DNA from: Aestuariibaculum lutulentum
Lineage (GTDB): Bacteria; Bacteroidota; Bacteroidia; Flavobacteriales; Flavobacteriaceae
Assembly: GCF_032926325.1 (NCBI RefSeq)
Contig: NZ_CP136709.1
Location: 2,822,501-2,886,500 of the forward strand
Direction: 5' to 3'
Length of the DNA: 64,000 bases
Every line of letters begins with the position of its first letter. Within the stretch, counting starts at the first letter, position 1. Shown one piece after another: positions 1-8,800 of the stretch. Below the pieces are notes generated by a model, which worked only from the letters and a program-made list of their open reading frames with translations, had not been told where the DNA came from and ran no database searches. A program made the position numbers and the translations under genes.

Positions 1-2339
1 CGTGCCCAATCATTATAAATTTGGTTTCGAGTAGCATTACCTAGCCAGTTATTCGTCCATTGTGGTTGAGGTTTGGTGTCCAGTTTACAATCTCCATCAG
101 TAGCATCATCGGCAGTATTAACCGACCCGTTGTTACAGGTATAAATGGAGTTTTCCATGCCTAATTCGCCAAAGTGCCAGATCATTTTTGGTCCTGGAAT
201 GGTTAACGAGATGGCTCCTAATGCCGACATTCTTGATAATGCGGTTTCCAAATTTGTCACATCGTATTCAGCATTAATATTGCCATATTGAAGGTTTTTA
301 TACATTAAACGTTCTTCATCGTGGCTTTCGACATAACCTACTAATCTTGGGCTTGTATATCCTCTTGAAGTGTGTCCCATTTCTGTAATGTCTCCGGTAT
401 ATCCCATGGTCAATTCGTTATACTGGTGATTTAAATTACCCCATAGCATGATACCTTTACCTTCATCAATTCTGTAGTTGGCCCATTCGGTTTCTTCATC
501 TCTTGATGTTTTTCCATCGCTGTTGGCATCCCAGTCGGCACCCAAATGTTCAAAAATAACATAATGATCAGAGTCTAAACTCCAGCTATAGTCAGCATAT
601 TCTTTTAAAACTGCGACTCTGTCTGCGTTATAATCGTTAGTACATCCTTCATTATTTTCACAATTTTGGGTAAATCCTTTGGTTAAATCCCAGCGGATAC
701 CATCTATTTTAAAATCTTCAATCCAATGTTTTACCACGCGTTTGGCATATGTTTTTGTAAAACCGTTAGCATGATTAAAATCGGAACCTACATTATAGGA
801 GTGTTTGGCCGTTTGATTAAAATATGGGTTTTCAGAACTCGGATCTCCCCAGCCATCACCATCGTTATCCTGCATCCATAATCGAACCATAGGGTTTCTT
901 CCAAAAGCATGATTTAAGGCAAGATCTAAAATAACAGCAATACCGTTTTGATGACAGGTGTCTATAAGTTCTTTAAACTTTTCTTCTGTACCGTAAAATT
1001 TATCTAAAGCCATATGAAACGCGGTGTTATAACCCCAACTTTCGTTGCCTTCAAATTCCATGACAGGCATAAGTTCAATGGCATTAATATTTAGGTTTTT
1101 GAAATAATCGATGCGATCAATAATATCCTGAAAAGATTTGTTTGCATCAAAATCACGAACCAGAACTTCATAAATAATTAAATCTTCTTTTTTAGGTTTC
1201 GAAAAATTGCTGACCTGCCAGTTGTAATCGGTTTGTCCGGTCTGTAAAACCGTAACTTCACGTTCCTGTCCTTGTGGATACTCCGGTAAATTCGGGTAGG
1301 AACTTGCCGGGATATAAGGATCATCAAAAGGAGATAGAACCAATGTAGAATATGGGTCTGCAGTTTTTACCAATACAGGTGAATTTGCTAAGGGTGTCTT
1401 ATCAACCGCCCAGTATTGGTAGGTTTCAATCTGTTGGGGTGTTAAACCTGATAATGTAATCCAGAATTTACTGTTGCGCGAAGGATCGCGTTTCATAGCA
1501 TATGTAGCATCGGGTTGCCAGTTATTAAAGCTGCCGGCAACATATACAAAATCTTTTCCTGGAGCATAAAGTACTAGGGTTACTTTGGTATTATCGCTTT
1601 CGTCGTAGGTAATGCCGTCTTGGTAGGTTTCAGGCATAATTTCTGAAACGGTAACAGGGTCTAAAATGGCTGTAAATGATTTGGTTTTAGTTTCTCCGGA
1701 AAAGGTAACTTCCAACGAATAATTTGTGTTTTCAGTAAAATTTGTATGGGTAAAAGTATAAGAAGAAATACCATTTTGAGTATCGATAGTAACATTGTTG
1801 GCTTTTAGAACATAGTCGGCGTTTCCTCCTGTATTACTGGCTGCAATAGATAAATTATCTCCACTATTTAGTATTGATGTGCTGGATGATGGAGCTGTTA
1901 ATGAGACAAGAAATGTTCCGACATTAATGGTTTCATCCTGAGATTGTTTTTGTTCTGTTCCATCTTTAGCTTTAATAAGAAAGCCTATTTGCCCTATACC
2001 TGTGCGGCTGTAAAATGTAGTAGGGGTAAAGGTAATTGTATATTCATCGGCAGTGGAGTTATATGTTAAGCGGTTGGATTCATTGGAATTATTCCAACTT
2101 CCGTTAGTTGGACAATCTTGTTGGTTTGACAAGTTTGTATCAAAAGACCATGCCCATAAATACAAAGCATTATCGGTAACCCCCCAGGCAGATTCGTCGA
2201 TTGTAGCACCATCAAAAGTAATGGTAATGCTGTCGTCTTCATCAAAGGGATTTGGCGATAGGTTATAATCTACATTTTGTTTTTGAGCCTGACCAACAAA
2301 AAAAGATAAGAGTAGTGTTAATAGTATTAGTTTTTTCAT
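1..2339 (-). CDS. Secreted GH13 alpha-amylase family enzyme, 3' end cut by window edge
   Basis: The reading frame is open from an ATG at 2339 to the left edge, giving about 779 residues. A signal peptide ending near residue 18 (LLSFFVGQAQ) suggests secretion. Beta-sandwich modules fill roughly residues 20-370, the last resembling a CBM48-like domain (YAPGKDFVYVAGSFNNW). The GH13 barrel follows: EVLVRDF start, LALNHAFG, GIRWD with nucleophile D551, FEHLG with acid/base E597, and SHDEERL with D674. It is the last visible gene of the susC-susD-susE arm, so it is probably the extracellular starch-cutting enzyme (SusG role). A C-terminal T9SS sorting domain could lie beyond the edge, but that is a guess. 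Family assignment is firm; exact specificity (amylase, pullulanase or branching-type) is not settled. Confidence 0.9.
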   Translation of the reverse strand, partial: MKKLILLTLLLSFFVGQAQKQNVDYNLSPNPFDEDDSITITFDGATIDESAWGVTDNALYLWAWSFDTNLSNQQDCPTNGSWNNSNESNRLTYNSTADEYTITFTPTTFYSRTGIGQIGFLIKAKDGTEQKQSQDETINVGTFLVSLTAPSSSTSILNSGDNLSIAASNTGGNADYVLKANNVTIDTQNGISSYTFTHTNFTENTNYSLEVTFSGETKTKSFTAILDPVTVSEIMPETYQDGITYDESDNTKVTLVLYAPGKDFVYVAGSFNNWQPDATYAMKRDPSRNSKFWITLSGLTPQQIETYQYWAVDKTPLANSPVLVKTADPYSTLVLSPFDDPYIPASSYPNLPEYPQGQEREVTVLQTGQTDYNWQVSNFSKPKKEDLIIYEVLVRDFDANKSFQDIIDRIDYFKNLNINAIELMPVMEFEGNESWGYNTAFHMALDKFYGTEEKFKELIDTCHQNGIAVILDLALNHAFGRNPMVRLWMQDNDGDGWGDPSSENPYFNQTAKHSYNVGSDFNHANGFTKTYAKRVVKHWIEDFKIDGIRWDLTKGFTQNCENNEGCTNDYNADRVAVLKEYADYSWSLDSDHYVIFEHLGADWDANSDGKTSRDEETEWANYRIDEGKGIMLWGNLNHQYNELTMGYTGDITEMGHTSRGYTSPRLVGYVESHDEERLMYKNLQYGNINAEYDVTNLETALSRMSALGAISLTIPGPKMIWHFGELGMENSIYTCNNGSVNTADDATDGDCKLDTKPQPQWTNNWLGNATRNQIYNDWA

Positions 2340-2340
2340 T

Positions 2341-2359
2341 TTGTTTAAAGTTTAAACAA
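2341..2359. promoter_or_regulatory. Perfect 9-bp inverted repeat directly before the GH13 start codon
   Basis: TTGTTTAAA and TTTAAACAA are exact reverse complements with a 1-bp spacer, ending one base before the ATG of the GH13 gene. It could be an operator or a translation-control element. The one-base spacer argues against a simple RNA hairpin using the full arms. Function is inferred from position only. Confidence 0.45.
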
Positions 2360-2396
2360 AAAGGGTTGCATAATTATACAATAACACAACCCTTTT
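2359..2396 (-). terminator. Intercistronic terminator or attenuator after susE
   Basis: On the minus strand AAAAGGGTTG and CAACCCTTTT form a perfect 10-bp stem around an 18-nt loop, followed by further Ts. It sits between the susE-like stop and the GH13 start, so it may end most susC-D-E transcripts and lower expression of the GH13 gene. Confidence 0.65.
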
Positions 2397-2431
2397 ATCA
2401 TTACTTATAAATATGAATTAGTCACCATATT

Positions 2432-3838
2432 TTATCGTTTTCCTAAATAATATTTAGGACCTTCAGCATCATTGAAATCAATACTAATAACATAGTTTCC
2501 TGCGGTCACGACAATATTATTGTCCGGATCCTGATCTAGAATGTTATCCACATTGGCATCGCCATAATCTCCATTCCATGCATTATCAGGTCTGAATTTA
2601 ATTAACCCATCAATTAGAGTTATGTTTTCTGCAAACCAAACTCCTGGTTGAATTTCCGTTAGGGCTGCATCAGATATAAATTCTTCAGCTGTTGCTGTAT
2701 CTCCGTCATGGTCCCATTTGTCGCCACCCCAGTTGTTGTATCCTGATCCTACAACACCCCAAGTATTTGACTCCTGAATAGTATACGAGTTGTCTTTTAA
2801 ATCTAAGGTTATTAAGTAATGCCCTTCAGTTACGGCAATGTTGTTGTCGCTATCCGAATCCAAAATACCATCTAAGTTAGCATCGCCAAAGTTTACAGAC
2901 CAGGCATTATTCATTCTAAACTTAATTTCTCCATCAAATAATTTTACACTAGCTTTAAAAGTATCTGTAGTGTAATCATAATATAATTTAGCATCTGAAA
3001 CCCCAGGAGTATTTCCCCAGTTATTAAAACCACTACCTACAATTCCCCAAGAGAATTCTTCTATAGTATATGAGTTGTCGTTTGTGTTAATGGTAATTTT
3101 ATAATCACCTGCAGTAACCGCAATATTATTATCGGAATCAGCATCTAAAATACCATCCATATTAGCATCACCTAAGTCACCCGACCAAGTATTGTTTTCA
3201 CGGAATTTAATTTCTCCATCAACTAGGTTCACATAAGAAACAATAACACCCGGTGTTGCTGTGGTATAGAATTTCCCATCGGCAAAGGCTCCCCAGTTAT
3301 TGTAGCCCGAACCAACAACACCCCATGTAGAAACTTCGTAAGCGCTTCCACCAGTAACAGCCTCAGGTAATACAACATTTAAGGTTTGAGTTTCGGTGTA
3401 AACAGGTAATCCGCCATCGGTACCAGGTGAAGCCATTAGTCTAAAGTAAAGTTCCCCTGAATTTGGGTTATCTGTATTCGGATCGTTGTCAAGACCTGCA
3501 GCAGTGGCATAGGTTAACATATTTCCAATAGTGATAGAAAGCTCATTACCATCTGTAGTAGCAACAACCGTGGCATCTGTAAAATCTCCTGAAAGGGAGT
3601 TTTGTAATTCATATTCAATGTTGGTAGGAACTCCGAAATAGGCGTCCTCCCAAGTAAAACGTTCACCAATATTTTTAGAAGTAGCTGTAGTTAGCGTATA
3701 TTCTTCTAAAAACATATTTGAAAAGCTTATACCTTCTTCAGGTACTTTAGCAACAAACACTAAATCGTCTTCCTGATCACAAGAAGTAAAGCCAATAGCG
3801 GCTAAAATTAAAAGCGATAAAAATTTTATATATTTCAT
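2432..3838 (-). CDS. susE: SusE/SusF-like starch-binding outer-membrane lipoprotein
   Basis: The 468-residue protein has a lipoprotein signal with cysteine at residue 20, followed by an acidic stretch (DQEDD) like the Bacteroidota surface-export signal. Residues 25-165 form an N-terminal SusE-type domain. Three related modules then follow at about 172-260, 264-354 and 360-467. Each begins WG(V/I)VGSG(Y/F)NNWG, contains (I)KFR..N.W, a GDAN-D-ILD-D-DNNI loop and ends in a G-Y-I-I strand. This matches SusE/SusF architecture, in which such modules bind starch at the cell surface. It lies 18 bp after susD in the same minus-strand operon. Number and placement of modules fit the family; starch specificity is inferred from the neighbouring GH13, GH65 and GH97 genes. 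Confidence 0.85.
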   Translation of the reverse strand: MKYIKFLSLLILAAIGFTSCDQEDDLVFVAKVPEEGISFSNMFLEEYTLTTATSKNIGERFTWEDAYFGVPTNIEYELQNSLSGDFTDATVVATTDGNELSITIGNMLTYATAAGLDNDPNTDNPNSGELYFRLMASPGTDGGLPVYTETQTLNVVLPEAVTGGSAYEVSTWGVVGSGYNNWGAFADGKFYTTATPGVIVSYVNLVDGEIKFRENNTWSGDLGDANMDGILDADSDNNIAVTAGDYKITINTNDNSYTIEEFSWGIVGSGFNNWGNTPGVSDAKLYYDYTTDTFKASVKLFDGEIKFRMNNAWSVNFGDANLDGILDSDSDNNIAVTEGHYLITLDLKDNSYTIQESNTWGVVGSGYNNWGGDKWDHDGDTATAEEFISDAALTEIQPGVWFAENITLIDGLIKFRPDNAWNGDYGDANVDNILDQDPDNNIVVTAGNYVISIDFNDAEGPKYYLGKR

Positions 3839-3855
3839 AATAATTAGTTTAGTTT

Positions 3856-5412
3856 TTAATAACCTGGATTTTGGCTTAAGTTAGGATTGGCTTGTAATGC
3901 AGAAGATGGAATAGGGTATACATTATAAGTTGATGGAATAGAAGCACCATTTTTTACACCACCTTTCCAAGGCCATATATAAGAACTGCCTGTAAACATT
4001 CCAAAGCGGATTAAGTCGGTACGTCTGTGTCCTTCTAAATTTAGTTCTCTTCCTCTTTCATCAATTATAAAGTCCAGCGTTAAATCACCAGAAGAAACAG
4101 TGCTGGCATGAGAACGTGTTCTTACATCGTTTACATATCCAAGCGCGGTGCCCTTATCGGTTCCGGAAGCATCTCTTATAGCACATTCTGCATACATTAA
4201 ATAAGCATCAGCCAGTCTGAATAACGGAAAGTCTGTACTTGAAAAGCTTGAAGCTAACGAACTTCCTGAGACATTAGTATTTCTGAATTTAACAGAAGGA
4301 TAACCGTCTGTCCATTCTTTATAATCGTCCATTTCGTAGTTATGACCTTCTGTCCAGAATAATTTGGCTCTGTCGTCGGTTGAGGTTGCTAAATCTCCGT
4401 AAAGACCGTACCAGGCTTTTGTTGCTCTGTGACCTGCCCAACCATCGGTTGCGCCAAATTCTGCAAGTGGCATAGTGTCTGAGCTTAAGTTACCATTCAC
4501 AATGTAAGTGGTATTACCATAACTCTGACTCACCTGAGAGTCTGCAATTAAAGGGAAAATGATTTCTGATGAGGTATTGTTGTCTGCAGAAAACAAGCTC
4601 ACATAATTATTTACAAGTGTGTAATTACCTTCTGTAATCACTTTATTAGCATAAGTTGCAGCCTCAGCATATTTTGCAGTTCCAGTATAAACTTCTGCAT
4701 TTAAATACAATTTAGCTAATAACATTTGAGCTGCACCTTTAGTCGCACGACCATAAGTGTTTTCAGATGATAGAAGTGGTTCGATAGCTAATAATTCCGC
4801 TTCAACATAATCAAATAATTCTTGTCTTGAAGCTTCCGGTAACGGATCGGTTTGTCCGTAATTTTCTTCAGTAGCTAAAACTCCTTTACCAAATACATCT
4901 ATTAAATAGTAGTATGCTAAAGCTCTGATAAATCGAACTTCTGAAGTTATTACTTCCTTGTTTTCTACATCAACATTTGGTAGAATAGCTAACAGGTTGT
5001 TACATTGTGGAACGGTAAAGAAAATTCTGTTGTATAAATATCTGAAGAATTTATTTTCCGGAGTCCAGTCACTAGTTGTAGTTAATTGGTCTAAACCATT
5101 ATCACCCCAACGGTTTTTCATGCCATCGGCAGCGAAATCCTGAAGGTTAACAATTCCCCTTAAAAAGGGAGATTCTCCAGCATTATCACTAATATCTGAA
5201 CTCTCAGGACCATCTGCACCCGAAAGGGCAAACGAACCATAAAGGCGAGATAAAATACCTTCAACAGCTTTTGGATCTTGAGATAAGAGTTCTTCCAAAG
5301 ACAACTCAATTAGTGGTTCGGTATCTAAATCGCTGGTACAACCAATATTTAGAGTACTAATAAAGACCAAACCAAGTAGTATTTTAAATATATTATTTTT
5401 CATTTTTTTCAT
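3856..5412 (-). CDS. susD: SusD-like starch-binding outer-membrane lipoprotein
   Basis: This 518-residue SusD/RagB family lipoprotein has its lipid-anchor cysteine at residue 25 (LNIGC). SusD landmarks are visible: EVRFIRALAYYYLIDVFG in the TPR-like N-terminal part, RATKGAAQMLLAKLYLN, and the C-terminal ELNLEGHRRTDLIRFG and YPIPSSALQANPNLSQNPGY. SusD acts as the lid of the SusC pore, capturing oligosaccharides for import. The gene starts 3 bp after the susC stop, so the two are surely co-transcribed. A second in-frame ATG at codon 4 is an equally good start. Substrate is inferred to be maltodextrin from context. Confidence 0.93.
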   Translation of the reverse strand: MKKMKNNIFKILLGLVFISTLNIGCTSDLDTEPLIELSLEELLSQDPKAVEGILSRLYGSFALSGADGPESSDISDNAGESPFLRGIVNLQDFAADGMKNRWGDNGLDQLTTTSDWTPENKFFRYLYNRIFFTVPQCNNLLAILPNVDVENKEVITSEVRFIRALAYYYLIDVFGKGVLATEENYGQTDPLPEASRQELFDYVEAELLAIEPLLSSENTYGRATKGAAQMLLAKLYLNAEVYTGTAKYAEAATYANKVITEGNYTLVNNYVSLFSADNNTSSEIIFPLIADSQVSQSYGNTTYIVNGNLSSDTMPLAEFGATDGWAGHRATKAWYGLYGDLATSTDDRAKLFWTEGHNYEMDDYKEWTDGYPSVKFRNTNVSGSSLASSFSSTDFPLFRLADAYLMYAECAIRDASGTDKGTALGYVNDVRTRSHASTVSSGDLTLDFIIDERGRELNLEGHRRTDLIRFGMFTGSSYIWPWKGGVKNGASIPSTYNVYPIPSSALQANPNLSQNPGY

Positions 5413-5415
5413 AGT

Positions 5416-8400
5416 TTAAAAGTCAATATTCACACCTAAGTTGTAAACTGTTGCTCTAGGGTAAAAGTTATTATCTATTCCTAAAAAGTTCTCCGGATCT
5501 TGACCTGAGTAATTTGTGATTAGGAATGGATTATTTACAGCACCGTAGATTTTAAGGGTCGCATTTTTTATAACATTATTTAAAGTATGTGCCAATACAA
5601 TGTTTTCACATCTTAGGAATGATGCACCTTCAATAAAATAATCTGAATATTGAACGGGATCTAAAATATCTGTGAATACCGGATTTGCAGTTCCATCAAA
5701 GAAGTTTAAGGCATTATTAAAGAAGGTACCATCTAACGATTTTACGTTTTGGATTTCACCATGAGTTAATCGTCTGGAATTGTAAATTTCTCCATCTAAT
5801 TGTCCCCTGAAACTAGCAGTTAAATTCCAGTTTTTATAGTCCATGTTAATTCCGAAACCAAAGGTCCAGTTAGGTTGAATAGCTCTGTAGTATCTGTCGT
5901 CTTCAGTAATTCTTCCATCATCGTTTAAATCGACAAACGAACCAAGTATTGGGTTACCATCGGTATCGTAAACCTGTTTAAGTACCCAGGCAGAACCCGC
6001 TTGTTGTCCAACAGCATGGCGTAACAGAATGTTACCGGTACCAAACGATAAACCACCATCTTTAGCATTAATTTGCTGCGCTCCTTTTAAGTCGGTTACT
6101 TCGGTGTAGTTATAAGATAAGTTTCCGTTTAAGGACAGATTGAAGGTTTCTGTTTGAACAGGATTCATATTTAAATTCAATTCAAAACCTTTACTTTCAG
6201 TGGTACCAACATTTTGAATTACCTGATCGCTTAAAGCTTGTCCCGGAGGTACGTTGGTTAATACTAATAAATCGGTTGTTTCTTTTTTGTAGATATCAAA
6301 AGATCCTGATAAAAAACTGTTTCTAAAGAAATCGAAATCTACACCGGCATTATAAGTGGTTGTTTTTTCCCAGGTTAAATCTGGGTTATATTCCTTAGCG
6401 TTATATAAGTTTACACCCGATAAATACTGACTTTGAGGAGAACCTATTTCGAAAAGTGGAATGGAAGGATAGAACCCTACCTGTCCTGAAATATCCTGTT
6501 GTCCGGTTTCACCCCAACCAATACGGAATTTAAAATCGTTAATAAAGTTGACATTCTTTAAGAAGTTTTCTTCTTTAACTTTCCAGGCTAATGCTGCTGA
6601 TGGAAAATATCCCCAGCGGTTTTCTTTGGTAAAGAATGAAGAGGCATCCGCTCTAAATGAAGCTGTCAGTAAATATTTATTAGCTAGATTAACGTTGGCT
6701 CTTCCAAAAAACGATTGAAGGTTTAATTCGTTGAAATATCTGTTATTTAGATTTAATGAGTCTATATTAGGAATGCGTTCTCCTGTTATTTCGTCGTTTC
6801 TATATTCATCTTTATTTCCATCGTTTTTAAAGTTCTGGTAGGAGTATCCTCCCTGTACATCGAAATTATTGATGAATGTATCTTCAAACTCTTTTTTATA
6901 AGCCAGATACGATTCCATTGTTGTATTTGTAATAGTTTGTCTTTCTGCAAAACTTATTCCTGGATTAAAAATATAGGTGCCTTTTGGAACACTTGGGTCT
7001 GGAACTAAAGTATATGAGTTTACGGCATTTTCGGCAAAGCGTTCTTCGATGTCTGCTTTTGCGGCTTCAAGTCCTAAATTAACTACTGCTCTTAATTCTG
7101 GTAAGAAATGGAACTTGTAATCAAGTTCAACATTACCTAAAATACGTTGTACTTTCTCAGGTCGACTTCTTTGTTCTAAAACAGCTAAAGGGTTGCTTGC
7201 TCCGGCTTTTGCATTTGGATTATTAGCATCGTCTGAAGCTCGTAATTGTTGGTAATAACCATTGAAAATAGAGTTGCTGTCGTAAATAGGTTTTGTAGGA
7301 TCCATAGAAATGGCGCCACCAATGGCACCGCCGTCGTCTACTGAGTTTTTATCTACAGAAGTTCCTTTGGCATTAATATCTACTTTTAAATGCTCATCAA
7401 AAAACTTTGGAGTTAATCGAATTGAAGCGGTAATTCTTTCGTAGTCGTTTGTTTTAACAACACCTTCTGTATTGTTGTATCCAATAGATGCTCTAAATGG
7501 TACGGCTTGAAATAAGTTGGCACGAACTCCAAAATTATAATCTTTAGTAACAGCAGTTCTATAAATAGCATCTTGCCAATCGGAATTGTAAATGGCGCGA
7601 TCACCTTCCGGGGTGCTAATAACTTGAGTTACTGGCTGTGTTGTAGAAATCGATCCTACAGGTACACCTAAAATTCCAATATCATCCGGGTAGTACATTT
7701 GCACAAACTTTACAAAAGTATTTCCGTCCATGATATTAATTTGCTGATTTTTGGAAATGTTGCTAATGGATGTTCTTGCTGAAAAATTGAATTTAGCATC
7801 ACCCGAAGTTCCCTTTTTTGTAGTAATAATGATAACCCCGTTAGAAGCTCTCGACCCATAGATTGCTGTTGCAGAAGCATCTTTAAGCACACTAAAGCTT
7901 TCAATGTCATTGGGGTTTATTAAACTTAAAGGGTTGCCTACACCAGCAACGCCACCGTTATCTAATGGTACGCCATCAATTACTATTAAGGGAGCATTAT
8001 TTCCAGAAAGGGATGAACCACCACGGATTCTAATGTTCGGGGCTGCATCGGGCTGTCCGCCGGCACTGGTAATTCTAACACCAGCAGCTTTACCTTGAAG
8101 TAATTGGTCGGGAGATACCACAGCGCCTTGGTTAAAGTCATCTGAAGAAATCACTTCAACAGATCCGGTTAAGTCTTCTTTTTTTACACTACCGTATCCA
8201 ATAACAACAACTTCGTCTAAACTTGCTGTGTCCTCAACTAAAATCACATTTAAAACCGTTTGCCCGGTATAGGTGATTTCCTGAGTCTGATATCCGATAA
8301 ATGTAAACGTTATTACATCTCCTTGATTTACCTGAAGTTGGTATTCGCCGTCAAAATCGGAAGCAGTACCATTGGTAGTACCCTTAACGAGAATATTTAC

Positions 8401-8520
8401 TCCGGGAAGTGGTAAAGATGTAGATTGTTCAGTTACTGTTCCTTTTATACTTGTTTGTGCCAAAATGGTTGCGGGAACAAACAAGAGAAAAAACAGTACG
8501 CCATTAATAATTGTCTTCAT
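5416..8520 (-). CDS. susC: SusC-like TonB-dependent oligosaccharide importer
   Basis: The 1034-residue protein has a signal peptide (cleavage after LAQ, residue 22), a carboxypeptidase-regulatory-like domain (about 23-98), the SusC signature VVVIGYG (104-110), a plug domain (about 113-235) and a long beta-barrel ending in GVNIDF. It imports oligosaccharides across the outer membrane using TonB energy, paired with the SusD encoded just downstream. Unlike the other two SusC proteins here it has no N-terminal STN domain. That fits control by the neighbouring LacI regulator instead of a sigma/anti-sigma relay. Start and length are typical of the family. Confidence 0.94.
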   Translation of the reverse strand: MKTIINGVLFFLLFVPATILAQTSIKGTVTEQSTSLPLPGVNILVKGTTNGTASDFDGEYQLQVNQGDVITFTFIGYQTQEITYTGQTVLNVILVEDTASLDEVVVIGYGSVKKEDLTGSVEVISSDDFNQGAVVSPDQLLQGKAAGVRITSAGGQPDAAPNIRIRGGSSLSGNNAPLIVIDGVPLDNGGVAGVGNPLSLINPNDIESFSVLKDASATAIYGSRASNGVIIITTKKGTSGDAKFNFSARTSISNISKNQQINIMDGNTFVKFVQMYYPDDIGILGVPVGSISTTQPVTQVISTPEGDRAIYNSDWQDAIYRTAVTKDYNFGVRANLFQAVPFRASIGYNNTEGVVKTNDYERITASIRLTPKFFDEHLKVDINAKGTSVDKNSVDDGGAIGGAISMDPTKPIYDSNSIFNGYYQQLRASDDANNPNAKAGASNPLAVLEQRSRPEKVQRILGNVELDYKFHFLPELRAVVNLGLEAAKADIEERFAENAVNSYTLVPDPSVPKGTYIFNPGISFAERQTITNTTMESYLAYKKEFEDTFINNFDVQGGYSYQNFKNDGNKDEYRNDEITGERIPNIDSLNLNNRYFNELNLQSFFGRANVNLANKYLLTASFRADASSFFTKENRWGYFPSAALAWKVKEENFLKNVNFINDFKFRIGWGETGQQDISGQVGFYPSIPLFEIGSPQSQYLSGVNLYNAKEYNPDLTWEKTTTYNAGVDFDFFRNSFLSGSFDIYKKETTDLLVLTNVPPGQALSDQVIQNVGTTESKGFELNLNMNPVQTETFNLSLNGNLSYNYTEVTDLKGAQQINAKDGGLSFGTGNILLRHAVGQQAGSAWVLKQVYDTDGNPILGSFVDLNDDGRITEDDRYYRAIQPNWTFGFGINMDYKNWNLTASFRGQLDGEIYNSRRLTHGEIQNVKSLDGTFFNNALNFFDGTANPVFTDILDPVQYSDYFIEGASFLRCENIVLAHTLNNVIKNATLKIYGAVNNPFLITNYSGQDPENFLGIDNNFYPRATVYNLGVNIDF

Positions 8521-8560
8521 ACAGTTCTTTTGTTAATGTCTTTGTTTAGTTTATTATATC

Positions 8561-8572
8561 TTCACTTCTCAC
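8561..8572 (+). repeat. 12-bp element TTCACTTCTCAC, copy 1 (susC leader)
   Basis: The same 12 bases recur at 9938-9949 before the sugar transporter gene; both copies are preceded by TATAT and followed closely by ATG. Here it lies in the susC 5' leader, opposite in orientation to susC transcription. A shared regulatory site is possible, but the sequence is not palindromic. Confidence 0.4.
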
Positions 8573-8626
8573 CATGAATTATTGCTAATGTAATAATTAA
8601 GCCTATTGGTGAATTGTCAAATTCGT

Positions 8627-8643
8627 AACGCAAACGTTTCCGT
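8627..8643. promoter_or_regulatory. LacI-type operator, copy 1
   Basis: AACGCAAACGTTTCCGT contains the palindromic core AAACGTTT with outer ACG/CGT arms, the usual shape of a LacI-family operator centred on CpG. An identical 17-bp copy lies 41 bp away. It lies between divergent susC and the LacI-family gene and probably binds that regulator. Confidence 0.75.
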
Positions 8644-8667
8644 GTTAATAACTTTTACGAAATTTTT

Positions 8668-8684
8668 AACGCAAACGTTTCCGT
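8668..8684. promoter_or_regulatory. LacI-type operator, copy 2
   Basis: This is an exact 17-bp repeat of the site at 8627-8643, in the same orientation. The 41-bp period is close to four helical turns, so both sites would face the same side of the DNA. That suits cooperative binding or two dimers controlling susC and possibly the regulator gene itself. Confidence 0.75.
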
Positions 8685-8800
8685 AGTGATATTTTTTTGA
8701 TGCTTAGGTTTTTTAGATGAAACGAACTAAATTAGCATTACTAGGTTAGTCTTATTTTTTTAGTAAGGCGTTTTAAATTTAGCTATATTTAAAATAAATA

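Noticed and set aside
541..610. Possible frameshift in the left GH13 gene
   Set aside because: Careful re-reading keeps the frame open from 2339 to the window edge, with the acid/base and nucleophile residues all in one frame.
2053..2268. Short plus-strand ORF inside the left GH13 gene
   Set aside because: It lies wholly inside the antisense of a well-supported GH13 reading frame, has no recognisable domain and is a frame shadow.
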